From Psychrobacillus soli (GTDB lineage: Bacteria > Bacillota > Bacilli > Bacillales_A > Planococcaceae), in contig NZ_VDGG01000007.1 of NCBI RefSeq assembly GCF_006861775.1, positions 46,507 through 110,506 on the forward strand: a stretch of 64,000 bases of DNA. Direction: 5' to 3'. The notes under the pieces are model-generated. The model had not been told where the DNA came from and made no database searches. It was given only the letters and a program-made list of their open reading frames with translations. Shown one piece after another: positions 19,158 to 27,790 of the stretch; the first letter of the stretch is position 1; every line of letters begins with the position of its first letter. The translations under genes and the position numbers were made by a program.

Positions 19158-19715
19158 TTAGTTTGTTTCGATTAGGCCGTATTTGCCATCTCTACGCTTG
19201 TAAACGATGTTAGTTCCATTTGATTCAGCATCGGTGAAGATGAAGAAATTATGCCCTAGCATATTCATTTGTAATACTGCTTCTTCTTGGTCCATTGGTT
19301 TTAAATCGAACTGTTTTGTACGTACGATATTATATGCTTCTTCGTCCGCTTGCACTACAGGGGCATCTGGTGCGTCTATTGTGGCAAAAAATGTAGCGAC
19401 CCCTTCACGTTCACGGAATTTGCGATTTACTTTTGTTTTATATTTACGTATTTGTCTTTCTAGCTTGTCTACGATAAGATCAACAGCAGCATACATATCT
19501 GAATGGCGTTCTTCCGCTCGTAGTGTTAAATTTTTCATAGGAATCGTTACTTCTACTTTCGTTTGCTTGTCATTGTACACTTTTAAATTGACATTGGCTG
19601 TTGCCTCGATTTCTTCGTTGAAGTAACGGTCTACTTTCTCAATTTTCCCTTCAACATGTTCTCGCATTGCAGGAGTTACCTCAATATTTTCCCCACGAAT
19701 GTTAAAGTTTAGCAT
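19158..19715 (-). CDS. hpf: Long-form ribosome hibernation promoting factor
   Basis: The 185-residue protein has the N-terminal S30AE/HPF domain (about 1-105), a linker and the C-terminal dimerisation domain (about 125-185, FDLKPMDQEEAVLQMNMLGHNFF). Long HPF dimerises 70S ribosomes into 100S particles in stationary phase. B. subtilis yvyD occupies the same place next to secA and is induced by sigma-B and sigma-H. An upstream in-frame start at 19760 exists, but ATG 19715 follows AAAGGAGGAG and gives the standard MLNFNIRGENIEVTP start. Confidence 0.95.
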   Translation of the reverse strand: MLNFNIRGENIEVTPAMREHVEGKIEKVDRYFNEEIEATANVNLKVYNDKQTKVEVTIPMKNLTLRAEERHSDMYAAVDLIVDKLERQIRKYKTKVNRKFREREGVATFFATIDAPDAPVVQADEEAYNIVRTKQFDLKPMDQEEAVLQMNMLGHNFFIFTDAESNGTNIVYKRRDGKYGLIETN

Positions 19716-19826
19716 GAAAACTCCTCCTTTAAATTTAACTCTATATATATGATTCAACATCCCACCTGAAATATCCTTCTTACTTTTAAGAATTTATTTA
19801 TTTTTTGTCGAACTGTGTAATATTCT

Positions 19827-20207
19827 TTACTTTTGAACGTTTATCGATTTTCTGCGTAAACTTTTTAGTTCATTAATTATTAGTTGTTCCGTATTAGTAT
19901 CCTCCGGAAAGTTAATACCATACTCATATCCATTTATTTTGCGATGTGACCAAACAAATTCACCTATCAAATCAATCGGCGACTCGTCTAATGTAAAATT
20001 GAGTTCTACATGAATTTGTTTATCGATTGCAATGGAAAATTCGGTAAAAATTTTCACACCATGTGGACTGATATCGATAATTTCGCAAATACCTTTTTTG
20101 GATATTTCTTTTTCGGAAAGTCCATTTGCATCTTTTATTAATCGAAAAGTCGCTTTACATGGTTCAGTAAAGGTATAGCGGAAGGATTCTTTTCGTTTAT
20201 AGTGCAT
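19827..20207 (-). CDS. PilZ domain protein (possible c-di-GMP receptor)
   Basis: The 126-residue protein consists of one PilZ-like domain. The basic N-terminal motif RKESFRY (RxxxR) and the later DISPHGVKI (D/NxSxxG) are the two c-di-GMP-contacting elements. The known family links c-di-GMP to motility or surface behaviour, in line with the many flagellar and chemotaxis genes nearby. It is monocistronic, between hpf and an NlpC/P60 gene. An upstream GGGGAG lies before the ATG at 20207. Function beyond ligand binding cannot be told. Confidence 0.8.
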   Translation of the reverse strand: MHYKRKESFRYTFTEPCKATFRLIKDANGLSEKEISKKGICEIIDISPHGVKIFTEFSIAIDKQIHVELNFTLDESPIDLIGEFVWSHRKINGYEYGINFPEDTNTEQLIINELKSLRRKSINVQK

Positions 20208-20283
20208 ATTTTTTTCTCCCCTTTACACGGGTCATTTTTACTCTATTATGACGAAAGGCATCATTTCTTTCAATTATTTTTGC

Positions 20284-20400
20284 AGAATCAATTATGCTCC
20301 GGCGTAATTGTGTCCAGATTTTGAAGTGTGCTAGCGCAATTCAAAATCTGTGACATCCCCCGGAGGCTAAACTTGACTCGGCAGAAGTGTGGTTCTTCTA
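20284..20400. repeat. REP-like hairpin element, copy 1
   Basis: CGGCGTAATTG begins a block that forms a hairpin with arms CAGATTTTGAA and TTCAAAATCTG (about 20313-20351), followed by GTGACATCCCCCGGAGG. It shares outer blocks with the element at 26190-26290, while loop sequences differ. The short region to 20400 has no gene. Confidence 0.7.
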
Positions 20401-20413
20401 CCTAAGTCAAATT

Positions 20414-20449
20414 AAAAACGCTCTACCGTAAATTATACGATAGAGCGTT
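20414..20449 (-). terminator. Terminator of the NlpC/P60 gene
   Basis: AACGCTCTA and TAGAGCGTT arms just after the stop at 20461, with TTTTTAATTT following on the minus strand. Confidence 0.85.
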
Positions 20450-20460
20450 CGTGTATATGT

Positions 20461-20952
20461 TTATTTGTTTATAGCTACTGTTACATCCGTCACTCGTTTA
20501 GCTCCAACATAGCGTTTTCCCCAATAATGTGGATCGTTCAATTTATCAATTTTCACGCCTTTTGAAGTCGATGAATGGATAAACTTATCGTCGCCAATGT
20601 ATATACCAACATGTGAAACACCTTTACCTGATGTGTTAAAGAAAACTAAATCTCCGGATTCTAAATCAGACTTTTCCACTTTTGAACCGGATGCATGCAT
20701 ACCTGATGAACTACGAGGAAGACTAATTCCTAACCCTTCGTAAACAAATCCTACAAATCCTGAACAATCAAATCCTGCTTTTGTAGTGCCACCGCTGCGA
20801 TATTTAGTTCCTATTAAGTTTTTAGCTGTTGCTACTAATTCTTTTGAGTCTACTGAACTTGCTTCAGTATTTCCTGCGAATGGTGCTGTAACTAAAATTA
20901 TAGATAATACGAATATAGCAATGACTTTTTGCGACATAGATTTGATATTCAT
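20461..20952 (-). CDS. Secreted NlpC/P60 peptidoglycan endopeptidase
   Basis: The 163-residue protein has a signal peptide (cleavage probably after about residue 31) and a single NlpC/P60 domain. The catalytic Cys is in FDCSGFVGF (Cys63), with His in VSHVGIYIGDD and a third polar residue in FIHSS. Such enzymes cut gamma-D-Glu to diamino acid stems of peptidoglycan. It lacks LysM or SH3 binding modules, unlike the LysM-NlpC protein at 40600. The ATG at 20952 follows GGAGGAACACT. It is monocistronic, with an own terminator. Confidence 0.88.
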   Translation of the reverse strand: MNIKSMSQKVIAIFVLSIILVTAPFAGNTEASSVDSKELVATAKNLIGTKYRSGGTTKAGFDCSGFVGFVYEGLGISLPRSSSGMHASGSKVEKSDLESGDLVFFNTSGKGVSHVGIYIGDDKFIHSSTSKGVKIDKLNDPHYWGKRYVGAKRVTDVTVAINK

Positions 20953-21093
20953 AGTGTTCCTCCGAGCGACTAAAGTTTTCAGAAAAATTCTCTAAATTCA
21001 TCTTACCACGCTTTAGAACCTTCTTATTTTACAATTGTGTAACAATTACATTACAAATTCCGCGAATATGATTCTATTAAAATAAAAAAAGCA

Positions 21094-21120
21094 CAAAAAG
21101 TCTGGAGAAAAGACTTTTTG
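21094..21120 (-). terminator. Terminator of the chemoreceptor gene at 21129
   Basis: CAAAAAGTC and GACTTTTTG arms followed on the minus strand by GTGCTTTTTTT. Confidence 0.8.
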
Positions 21121-21128
21121 AGCTATTG

Positions 21129-22817
21129 TTAGATGGTGAAACGTGCGGTTGATGCTTCTAAAATCATTGCTTGTTCGCTAATATCACTGATTAACGCTGA
21201 TAAGGACTCAATCGTTTGTACGTTTGAAACAAGTAATTCTACGGTTTGTTCCATTTGTGTTGTATTTGCTTCAATAGATTCCGTTAACTCAAAAATTAAT
21301 TTTTCAGATGTGTTCTTTTCTTGCTCAATTGTAATAATGGAATCTGTCATATGATCATTTTGATTTTTAGACTCCCGAATAAAAGAAACGATTGTATCGA
21401 ATTTTTCATGTAATAACTGGAATGATGTAGCATTGTTTTTGGATGTAGAAAGCCCTTCTGCAAAAACAATTTCCATTTCATGTCCTTGATGAGAAATAGA
21501 GGTGGAAATGCTGTTAATCGTATTCGCAGTAGCAGACACTTCATCCGCCAGTTTTTTTACTTCCTCTGCAACGACAGCGAACCCTTTTCCGTGCACACCA
21601 GATCTTGCGGCCTCGATGCCTGCATTTAATGCAAGTAGATTTGTTTGTTTGGAAATAGATTGTACTATTGATGTCATTCTTGCTATTTCTTCTGTTCGCT
21701 CTTGCAATAATTTTCTTTCTTTATCTGCAGCTTTGAATAAGGATCGCAAATGTGCTGCTTCACCCGCCGCTTTTTTCATCGCATCTGCACTTGCATCTGC
21801 AACTTCAACCGCAAATGATGCGTGATTATTTAAGGCTACTGCTTTTTCGGACACATTCTCAAACGTTCGTGAAAATTCCTCTAAAAATGCTCGAATTCCA
21901 ATCGATGCTTCTTTTTGCTCCATCATACTTACGCTTGCTTCATTGATAGCCATTTGTACGGTATTGGATCCTGCCACGGTTTCAGCTGAATACTCCTTTA
22001 ATGTTGTACTATCTATACTGAGCTTTTCTGCTGTCAATTTAATCATTTGAACCATGTCTGTTAAATTGGTTTTCATTTCATTCATCGCCATGGATACTTC
22101 GCCAATTTCGTCTTTTGTCGAAATATGTATTGGTTTCGCAAGTAGATTTCCTTTTGAAATTTCTTTTGCGGATGATGCAACGGACGTTAACTGATTTCTA
22201 ATTTGACGATTCGTCAGTAATAATAAAAGAATCGAGAACAACCCTGCTACGATGAAAGAGACAACAACAATTACGATCGTATTTTGTTGGCTTGCATTCA
22301 TATCTTCAATTATTAACTGTCTGTTATTCGATTCTTGCTCTCTTGTAGCATCGAGCATTTCTATTAATACATTGTATTTTTCATTAATAGATTGTAGCTG
22401 GCGGCGTTTTGCAACATTTTCTTTATTGATAACAGATTTTTTTAAATTGTTCTCATAAGTTGTTTGAATGCCGTTTAATGTTTGTGTGAAAGTATCCCAA
22501 TCTACATGCGCCATTCGTTCACTAGCAGTTGGAACTAACTGCGCTAAATTCGTTTTCTTTGCTTCATAATCTTTGTCGAATTCATCTAACGGATCCCCCG
22601 CGAATAGGGAAATCGCTATGTATAAACTAGCTACCTCTGCCCGCATCATATCTGCGTTCTCGACATTTTCCGATGATGTTTCTAATTTATCAGAAAGTTT
22701 TTGATTGTGTATTACTTGAACAACCAGTAACACGGTCATAATGCCAAATAAGAGGAAAGAACTAAAAATTGATATTAAATACTTCGTTCTCAGTGGAATG
22801 CTAGACCATTTTTTCAT
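21129..22817 (-). CDS. Methyl-accepting chemotaxis protein
   Basis: The 562-residue receptor has a membrane segment at about 11-33, an extracellular four-helix sensor domain, a second membrane segment (about 176-200), a HAMP domain and a cytoplasmic signalling domain whose hairpin tip reads [34 protein letters not shown]. It would signal through CheA to the flagellar motor. The sequence differs notably from the tandem pair at 37062 and 38892 (GIEAARSG instead of AIEAARAG). It stands alone, with an upstream region of about 300 bp before the family B array. Confidence 0.92.
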   Translation of the reverse strand: MKKWSSIPLRTKYLISIFSSFLLFGIMTVLLVVQVIHNQKLSDKLETSSENVENADMMRAEVASLYIAISLFAGDPLDEFDKDYEAKKTNLAQLVPTASERMAHVDWDTFTQTLNGIQTTYENNLKKSVINKENVAKRRQLQSINEKYNVLIEMLDATREQESNNRQLIIEDMNASQQNTIVIVVVSFIVAGLFSILLLLLTNRQIRNQLTSVASSAKEISKGNLLAKPIHISTKDEIGEVSMAMNEMKTNLTDMVQMIKLTAEKLSIDSTTLKEYSAETVAGSNTVQMAINEASVSMMEQKEASIGIRAFLEEFSRTFENVSEKAVALNNHASFAVEVADASADAMKKAAGEAAHLRSLFKAADKERKLLQERTEEIARMTSIVQSISKQTNLLALNAGIEAARSGVHGKGFAVVAEEVKKLADEVSATANTINSISTSISHQGHEMEIVFAEGLSTSKNNATSFQLLHEKFDTIVSFIRESKNQNDHMTDSIITIEQEKNTSEKLIFELTESIEANTTQMEQTVELLVSNVQTIESLSALISDISEQAMILEASTARFTI

Positions 22818-23117
22818 AGGTAATGAGACCTCCTAAATGGAAATATAGCATATTACACCGCCGTTTAGAGCGACTTTTTCAAAACTTTACAGTAACTTTA
22901 CAAACAGAAAAATGAGGACGTTATTCAACTGTAAATAATGTCGTTTAATGTTCAAATATGTAACATGTAAAATTAATTATATTCCTGTTTTTTCTACATA
23001 AAATTTATCGATGAATTGATTTTGTCGAATATCAATAATTTGTCGAATGATGCTTAGGGAGATTGTATATATATAGATGTAATGAGGGTGAAGATTTCGT
23101 GTATGTGGGGTGATTTT

Positions 23118-23215
23118 GTTGCTTATGCTGGAGAGATGGTTGCTCTCGAACGGGAATTGGTTGCTTATGAGGGAGGAATGGTTGCTTTCATTGGAAACTG
23201 GGTGCTTGTAGCCAT
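23118..23215 (+). repeat. Family B array: four to five 21-bp units
   Basis: GTTGCT recurs at 23118, 23139, 23160 and 23181, exactly 21 bp apart, with a degenerate fifth copy (GTGCTT) at 23202. The core GGTTGCTTTC is the reverse complement of the GAAAGCAACC core at 12507 and 19024. The array ends about 20 bp before the catE terminator. The small open frame here (23082-23276) is a by-product. Confidence 0.8.
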
Positions 23216-23236
23216 TATTTGGATTTTATTTCACTT

Positions 23237-23263
23237 AAAAAGGGCGCCTAATCGAAGGCACCC
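23237..23263 (-). terminator. Terminator of the catE-like gene
   Basis: GGGTGCC and GGCGCCC arms (one G-T pair) with an eight-base loop, followed by TTTTT on the minus strand, six bases after the stop. Confidence 0.85.
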
Positions 23264-23268
23264 TGTAA

Positions 23269-24114
23269 TTATTTAACGATTAATTTGATTTTATTTTGAG
23301 ATGGATCTTTTGTGATGAATAAGCCATTTTCTTCTGTGAGTGGTGCTTCGATTGTTTTCAAGTTTTCAATTGCAGTATTTAATACTTCTTTGCTTGGATA
23401 AACTAAAGTGAATGCTTCTAATCCTACAATATTTTCCGCTGCAGCTGGTGCACCAACTCCAGCCCAAGTGTTCATGCCGATATGGTGATGATATTTTCCT
23501 GTTGCCATAAATAGGGCACCTGGATATGGAGTCACAACTTCAAATCCTAGCGCATTATAGAACTTTTCCGCTGCTGCTAAATCCGCAACATGTAAATGGA
23601 TATGCCCCATTGCAGTGCCTTCAGGTAGACCGGTCCATTTTGTACTTGCGCCTTCTGCTAAAATACTTTGCGCATCGATTTGAAGTGTGTCCATTGCAAC
23701 ATGTTCACCGTTCCATTTCCACTCAGTATCTGGGCGGTCGCTATAAATTTCGATGCCGTTACCATCTGGGTCATTTAAGTAAAGTGCTTCACTTACTAAG
23801 TGGTCTCCCGCTCCTACGCGAATGTTGTTTTCGATAAAGTGTTTTAATACTGCGCCAAGGTCTGCACGAGTAGGAAGTAATAATGCGAAATGGTATAGAC
23901 CAGTTGTTTTTTGTTGTTTTGGTTCGAAGTCTGGTCGTTGTTCAATAGAAAGTAATGCTGTTTTTCCGTCTGCAGTTAGTAGTGCTTTGTTATCTTGTTT
24001 TTCAAGGACTTTGAATCCTACTACTTCTTGATAAAAATTAAGTGATTCTTCTAGGTTTATGACTTTTAATTCTACTAGTTCTACGAATGTGTATGGTTTA
24101 TTTTGATATTTCAT
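23269..24114 (-). CDS. catE: CatE-like extradiol ring-cleavage dioxygenase (VOC family)
   Basis: The 281-residue protein has two vicinal-oxygen-chelate modules (about 8-130 and 165-280). Metal-ligand motifs are seen as GLYHFALLLP, GHIHLHVADL and YHHHIGMN, plus EIYSDRP. It closely resembles B. subtilis CatE (YfiE), catechol 2,3-dioxygenase, including LNDPDGNGIEIYSDRP. CatE protects cells from catechol by opening the ring. The companion oxidoreductase catD is not next to it here. Regulation by a MarR-type repressor is suggested by the promoter at 24136-24180. Substrate assignment rests on similarity. Confidence 0.82.
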   Translation of the reverse strand: MKYQNKPYTFVELVELKVINLEESLNFYQEVVGFKVLEKQDNKALLTADGKTALLSIEQRPDFEPKQQKTTGLYHFALLLPTRADLGAVLKHFIENNIRVGAGDHLVSEALYLNDPDGNGIEIYSDRPDTEWKWNGEHVAMDTLQIDAQSILAEGASTKWTGLPEGTAMGHIHLHVADLAAAEKFYNALGFEVVTPYPGALFMATGKYHHHIGMNTWAGVGAPAAAENIVGLEAFTLVYPSKEVLNTAIENLKTIEAPLTEENGLFITKDPSQNKIKLIVK

Positions 24115-24135
24115 TTTGTATTCTCCTCTTTTAAG

Positions 24136-24180
24136 TTACTTTTCGTAAGTAATTATATTTTAGTTACTTAATAAAGTCAA
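24136..24180 (-). promoter_or_regulatory. Sigma-A promoter with TTACTT/AAGTAA operator for catE
   Basis: On the minus strand TTGACT (24175-24180) and TATAAT (24152-24157) are 17 bp apart. TTACTT-N5-AAGTAA (24136-24152) overlaps the expected transcription start, and a third half-site (24164-24169) lies between -35 and -10. This resembles operators of YodB/CatR-type MarR repressors, which control catDE in B. subtilis. Confidence 0.7.
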
Positions 24181-24218
24181 GTTAGCAACTCATTTATTTG
24201 GAATGAAAATTGGGGGAT

Positions 24219-24525
24219 GCATGACTAGTTTCTCCAAATCGCATGATAGGGGCGTCGAATCGCAAGATGGAGATGCTGAACCGCAAGATCTACCCTTCAA
24301 ATCGCAAGTTGCATGACTAGTTTCTCCAAATCACAAGATAGGGGCGATGAATCGCAAGATAACCTCTCCGAATCGCAAGATGGGGATGCTGAATCACAAG
24401 ATCTATCCTTCAAATCGCAAAATGCATGACTAGTTACTCCGAATCACAAGATAGGGGCGATGAATCACAAGATAACCTCTCCGAATCGCAAGATAGCCAC
24501 CCAGAATCGCAAGTTCACCCCACGC
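24219..24525 (+). repeat. Family A array: 13 units of the phased repeat
   Basis: Units begin with AATCGCAAGATA (variants AATCACAAGAT, AACCGCAAGAT). Eleven units are 21 bp and two are 29 bp; each 29-bp unit includes GCATGACTAGTT, which also precedes the first unit. GCATGACTAGTT occurs at 24219, 24311 and 24424, which marks segmental duplications. The array begins about 40 bp upstream of the catE promoter and ends at the ilvA terminator. Confidence 0.9.
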
Positions 24526-24560
24526 AAAAACCACTAGCCTGTAATAATAAAGACTAGTGG
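24526..24560 (-). terminator. Terminator of the ilv-leu operon, after ilvA
   Basis: CCACTAG and CTAGTGG arms with a 16-base loop are followed on the minus strand by TTTTTGCG, 13 bp after the ilvA stop. Confidence 0.75.
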
Positions 24561-24572
24561 TCTAACTATAGT

Positions 24573-25502
24573 TTATTTTGCTAATGGAACTTGGATCGAC
24601 ATGTTTTGGCATTCAGCGAGTTTGCTGATGTCGAGGTTCCCTCCGCTTACGATGATTCCTACATTTCGTGATGCGGATGGCATGTGGTGGTTCAACACTG
24701 CCGCTACTGCTGCGGCTCCAGCACCTTCAATAAGCGTTTTTTCGCGTTCTAGCATGAAGAGAATTGCAGATGCAATTTCTGCTTCGGATACTGTGATGAT
24801 GTCGTCTACGAGTGAATGAATAATGTTCATCGTTAGCTTTCCTGGTACTTTCACGTTGATCCCTTCTGCGATTGTCTTACCTTGGAATGGGACAAGTCCT
24901 CCATTTTTTCCTTTAAAAGCAGTTGCAATAGCAGAAGAATTCGCTGATTGGACGCCAATGACACGGATATCTGGACGGGTCGATTTTACGGCAAGTAAGG
25001 TACCAGCGAGTAAGCCTCCGCCTCCAGCTGGAACGACGATTGTATCGATTTCGGGACTTTGCTGCAGCATTTCCATAGCGACCGTCGCTTGGCCCTCTAT
25101 CACCGCTAAATCATCGAATGGATGGATGAACGTCGCTCTTGTTCGAAGCTGTTCTTCTCTTGCTGCAACAAATGCTTCGTCGAAATTTTGTCCGACAAGC
25201 TTAACTGTCGCCCCGTACCCTTTTGTCGCGTTTACTTTTGCTTCTGGTGTACCGATTGGCATGAAAATCGTTACTGGCACATTGCGTGCTTTTCCAGCAT
25301 AGGCAACTCCTTGTGCGTGATTCCCTGCGGAAGCGGCGATTAATCCTTTCTCGCACTCTGCTTCCGATAACTGTGAAACCTTATTCATCGCACCTCTTAT
25401 TTTAAACGAACCAGTTTTTTGCAAGTTCTCTAATTTCAAGTACACTTTCTTACCGGTCATTTCGTTCAATGTAGTTGACGTTTTACATGGTGTACGATGC
25501 AC
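24573..25502 (-). CDS. ilvA: Threonine/serine dehydratase, short form; 5' end uncertain
   Basis: The PLP-dependent enzyme converts threonine to 2-oxobutanoate, the first step to isoleucine. The PLP lysine lies in TGSFKIRGA and the glycine loop in AGGGGLLAG; the ACT-like regulatory domain of B. subtilis IlvA is absent, as in TdcB-type proteins. The first in-frame start is GTG 25502 (309 residues). The same frame stays open upstream to about 25590 and codes for TVGLFEASEKVAEF, which aligns with the family's N-terminal helix, but it has no ATG, GTG or TTG. Starts behind the AGGAG after leuD are in another frame that stops after about ten codons. A one-base deletion, for example in GGGAATT, is likely. 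Confidence 0.82.
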   Translation of the reverse strand: MHRTPCKTSTTLNEMTGKKVYLKLENLQKTGSFKIRGAMNKVSQLSEAECEKGLIAASAGNHAQGVAYAGKARNVPVTIFMPIGTPEAKVNATKGYGATVKLVGQNFDEAFVAAREEQLRTRATFIHPFDDLAVIEGQATVAMEMLQQSPEIDTIVVPAGGGGLLAGTLLAVKSTRPDIRVIGVQSANSSAIATAFKGKNGGLVPFQGKTIAEGINVKVPGKLTMNIIHSLVDDIITVSEAEIASAILFMLEREKTLIEGAGAAAVAAVLNHHMPSASRNVGIIVSGGNLDISKLAECQNMSIQVPLAK

Positions 25503-25573
25503 GAATTCCGCTACTTTTTCTGATGCTTCAAATAAACCTACAGTGTCGTATGAATTCCCAACAAAACCATCTC

Positions 25574-26155
25574 CTAGTTTGCTAATTTTTTGTTTTCAAA
25601 AGCTTTAATATGATCTTCATATTGGAAGGTCAATGAAATTTCATCCCAACCATTTAGAAGCATTTTCTTTTGGTACGGGTCGATGTCAAATAAATAGACA
25701 GAACCGTCCGCTCCTGTTACTGTTTGTGTTTCTAGATTTACTTCTACGTTATATTCTTCTTTACTCAAAATGGCTTCCACTTCGTCAACGGACAATTTAA
25801 TAGGAAGAATTCCATTTTTCATGCAGTTATTATAAAAAATATCGGCGAAACTTGGTGCGATTACTACTCGGAATCCATAATCTAAAATAGCCCACGGAGC
25901 ATGTTCACGAGAAGATCCGCATCCAAAGTTATCATGTGCTACTAATACAGTAGAATCTTTATAGCGTTCATCGTTTAATACAAAATCTTGAATTGGATTA
26001 TCTTCTGCATCGAAGCGCCAGTGATAAAATAAGTACTTGCCGAACCCTGTACGCTCGATTCTTTTTAGAAATTCTTTCGAAATAATTTGGTCTGTATCGA
26101 CGTTTTTTTGATTTAATGGGGTAATGACGCTTTTTATTTCATTAATAGGTTCCAT
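25574..26155 (-). CDS. leuD: 3-isopropylmalate dehydratase small subunit
   Basis: The 193-residue subunit pairs with LeuC to isomerise 2-isopropylmalate. GCGSSREHAPWAI and the N-terminal LNQKNVDTDQIISKEFLKR are diagnostic. It is separated from leuC by about 200 bp that contain a dispersed hairpin element. The ATG at 26155 has AAGGAGG upstream, so translation should initiate on its own despite the insertion. ilvA follows directly. Confidence 0.96.
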   Translation of the reverse strand: MEPINEIKSVITPLNQKNVDTDQIISKEFLKRIERTGFGKYLFYHWRFDAEDNPIQDFVLNDERYKDSTVLVAHDNFGCGSSREHAPWAILDYGFRVVIAPSFADIFYNNCMKNGILPIKLSVDEVEAILSKEEYNVEVNLETQTVTGADGSVYLFDIDPYQKKMLLNGWDEISLTFQYEDHIKAFENKKLAN

Positions 26156-26189
26156 CGTTTTTCCTCCTTACGCGTTTACTAAATCAATT

Positions 26190-26345
26190 TCGCCTTGGCG
26201 TAATTGCGTCCAGATTTTCATCGAACTTGTTCGATGAACTCCTTTACAAAATCTGTGACATCCGCCGGAGGCTCAGGCCAATAGGATGTTGGTCACTCAG
26301 GCGTTGCCGCACGACGCGGCGAACTTAGCCAGAGTTCCTCTATTT
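26190..26345. repeat. REP-like hairpin element, copy 2, inside the leuCD intercistronic gap
   Basis: GGCGTAATTG-GTCCAGATTTT at the left and AAAATCTGTGACATCC-CCGGAGGCT to the right match the element at 20284. The loop here is a perfect hairpin, TTCATCGAAC and GTTCGATGAA. A GC-rich segment with GCGTTGCCGCACGACGCGGC follows. The element lies wholly between leuC and leuD, in a message that must be read through. Confidence 0.75.
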
Positions 26346-26371
26346 CAGTAGGGGCTCAAACCCCTACTGAA
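26343..26371. repeat. Perfect inverted repeat over the leuC stop codon
   Basis: TTTCAGTAGGGG and CCCCTACTGAA flank a six-base loop that contains the leuC stop. No U-run follows on the minus strand, so it is an RNA-stability or partial attenuation candidate rather than a terminator. Confidence 0.75.
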
Positions 26372-27771
26372 TCAAGTTGAAATTTTCGAATATCTACAAT
26401 ATGACCTTCGATTGCTGCTGCTGCTGCCATTGCTGGGCTCATCAGATGCGTTCTAGATCCTGCACCTTGGCGACCTTCGAAGTTACGGTTGGATGTAGAA
26501 GCACAATGTTCGCCAGCTGGAACAATATCGTCATTCATCGCTAGGCACATACTGCAGCCAGATTCGCGCCATTCAAATCCTGCATTAAGGAAGATTTTGT
26601 CGATGCCTTCTTGTTCTGCTTGTTTTTTTACTGTTTGTGATCCTGGAACAACAATTGCTTTTACGGCCGGATGGACTTTACGCCCTTCTACTACAGTTGC
26701 TGCTGTGCGTAAATCGCTTAGACGCGCATTCGTACAAGAGCCAATGAATACATTACTAATAGCGATATCCGTTAATGGCATTCCTTCTTTTAGTCCCATA
26801 TAGGCAAGTGCTTTTTCATGTGCTGATCTGTCACTTGCTTCCGTGAAATGTTGTGTAAGTGGAATATTGTTGGAAACGCCTGAACCCATGGAAGGATTTG
26901 TACCCCAAGTAACAAAAGGTTCGATTTCGTCGGCAGAAATTTCGACTGTTTGATCGTAAACTGCTCCTTCGTCAGAAGCGAGTGCTAACCAACGTGCTGC
27001 TTCTTTTTCAAAAGCTTCGCCAGTTGGAACATGTTCGCGACCTCTTAGGAATTCAACAGTAGTTGCATCTGGGCTGATCAATCCAGCACGAGCTCCGGCT
27101 TCGATGGACATATTACAAATCGTCATACGCTCTTCCATCGATAGTTTACGAATCGCTTCGCCTGTGTACTCTACGATATATCCAGTACCCATATCGATTC
27201 CAAACTTCGAAATGATAGCTAAAATAATATCTTTTGCTGCAACTCCGTAACCAAGCTCCCCAGTTACTTTAATTTCCATTGTTTTCGGTCTTGCTTGCCA
27301 AAGTGTTTGAGTAGAAAGTACATGCTCTACTTCACTCGTACCGATACCAAAAGCGATGGCACCGAACGCACCATGTGTAGATGTGTGACTATCCCCACAA
27401 ACGATTGTTTTTCCAGGTTGTGTTAGACCAAGGTCTGGGCCAATAATATGGACGATCCCTTGATCTGGATGGTCCATATTTGCAAGTGGAACTCCGAATT
27501 CTTCACAGTTATCTTGAAGTGTAGTAATTTGCTTGCGCGCAATTACATCTTTAATCTCTTCTCTATTACGAGTTGGTACGTTGTGATCCATCGTTGCAAA
27601 ACAAAGATCTGGACGACGAACCTTGCGATTATTTAGTCGTAACCCTTCAAAAGCCTGTGGAGATGTCACTTCATGGAGTAAGTGTAAATCGATATAGAGA
27701 AGGTCTGGTTTTCCTTCTTCTTCATATACTACATGTTCATCCCAAATTTTCTCAATAATCGTTTTTGCCAT
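26356..27771 (-). CDS. leuC: 3-isopropylmalate dehydratase large subunit
   Basis: The 471-residue aconitase-family subunit binds a [4Fe-4S] cluster; the Cys ligands are in FIGSCTNAR and [33 protein letters not shown] is a highly conserved block. Leucine pathway step two, with LeuD. The last codons (after KFQLD) lie within the inverted repeat at 26343-26371, so the natural C-terminus may have been altered slightly by the adjacent insertion. A Shine-Dalgarno AAGGAGAGGG precedes the ATG at 27771. Confidence 0.97.
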   Translation of the reverse strand: MAKTIIEKIWDEHVVYEEEGKPDLLYIDLHLLHEVTSPQAFEGLRLNNRKVRRPDLCFATMDHNVPTRNREEIKDVIARKQITTLQDNCEEFGVPLANMDHPDQGIVHIIGPDLGLTQPGKTIVCGDSHTSTHGAFGAIAFGIGTSEVEHVLSTQTLWQARPKTMEIKVTGELGYGVAAKDIILAIISKFGIDMGTGYIVEYTGEAIRKLSMEERMTICNMSIEAGARAGLISPDATTVEFLRGREHVPTGEAFEKEAARWLALASDEGAVYDQTVEISADEIEPFVTWGTNPSMGSGVSNNIPLTQHFTEASDRSAHEKALAYMGLKEGMPLTDIAISNVFIGSCTNARLSDLRTAATVVEGRKVHPAVKAIVVPGSQTVKKQAEQEGIDKIFLNAGFEWRESGCSMCLAMNDDIVPAGEHCASTSNRNFEGRQGAGSRTHLMSPAMAAAAAIEGHIVDIRKFQLDSVGV

Positions 27772-27790
27772 TTAGTCCCTCTCCTTTTGG

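Noticed and set aside
22818..22920. Sigma-D promoter for the chemoreceptor at 21129 (TAAA and GCTATAT)
   Set aside because: The -10 match is only partial; chemoreceptors are often sigma-D dependent, but the sequence is not convincing.
23082..23276. 64-codon ORF over the family B array
   Set aside because: Repeat-derived, same reasoning as for array i; it ends at the catE terminator.
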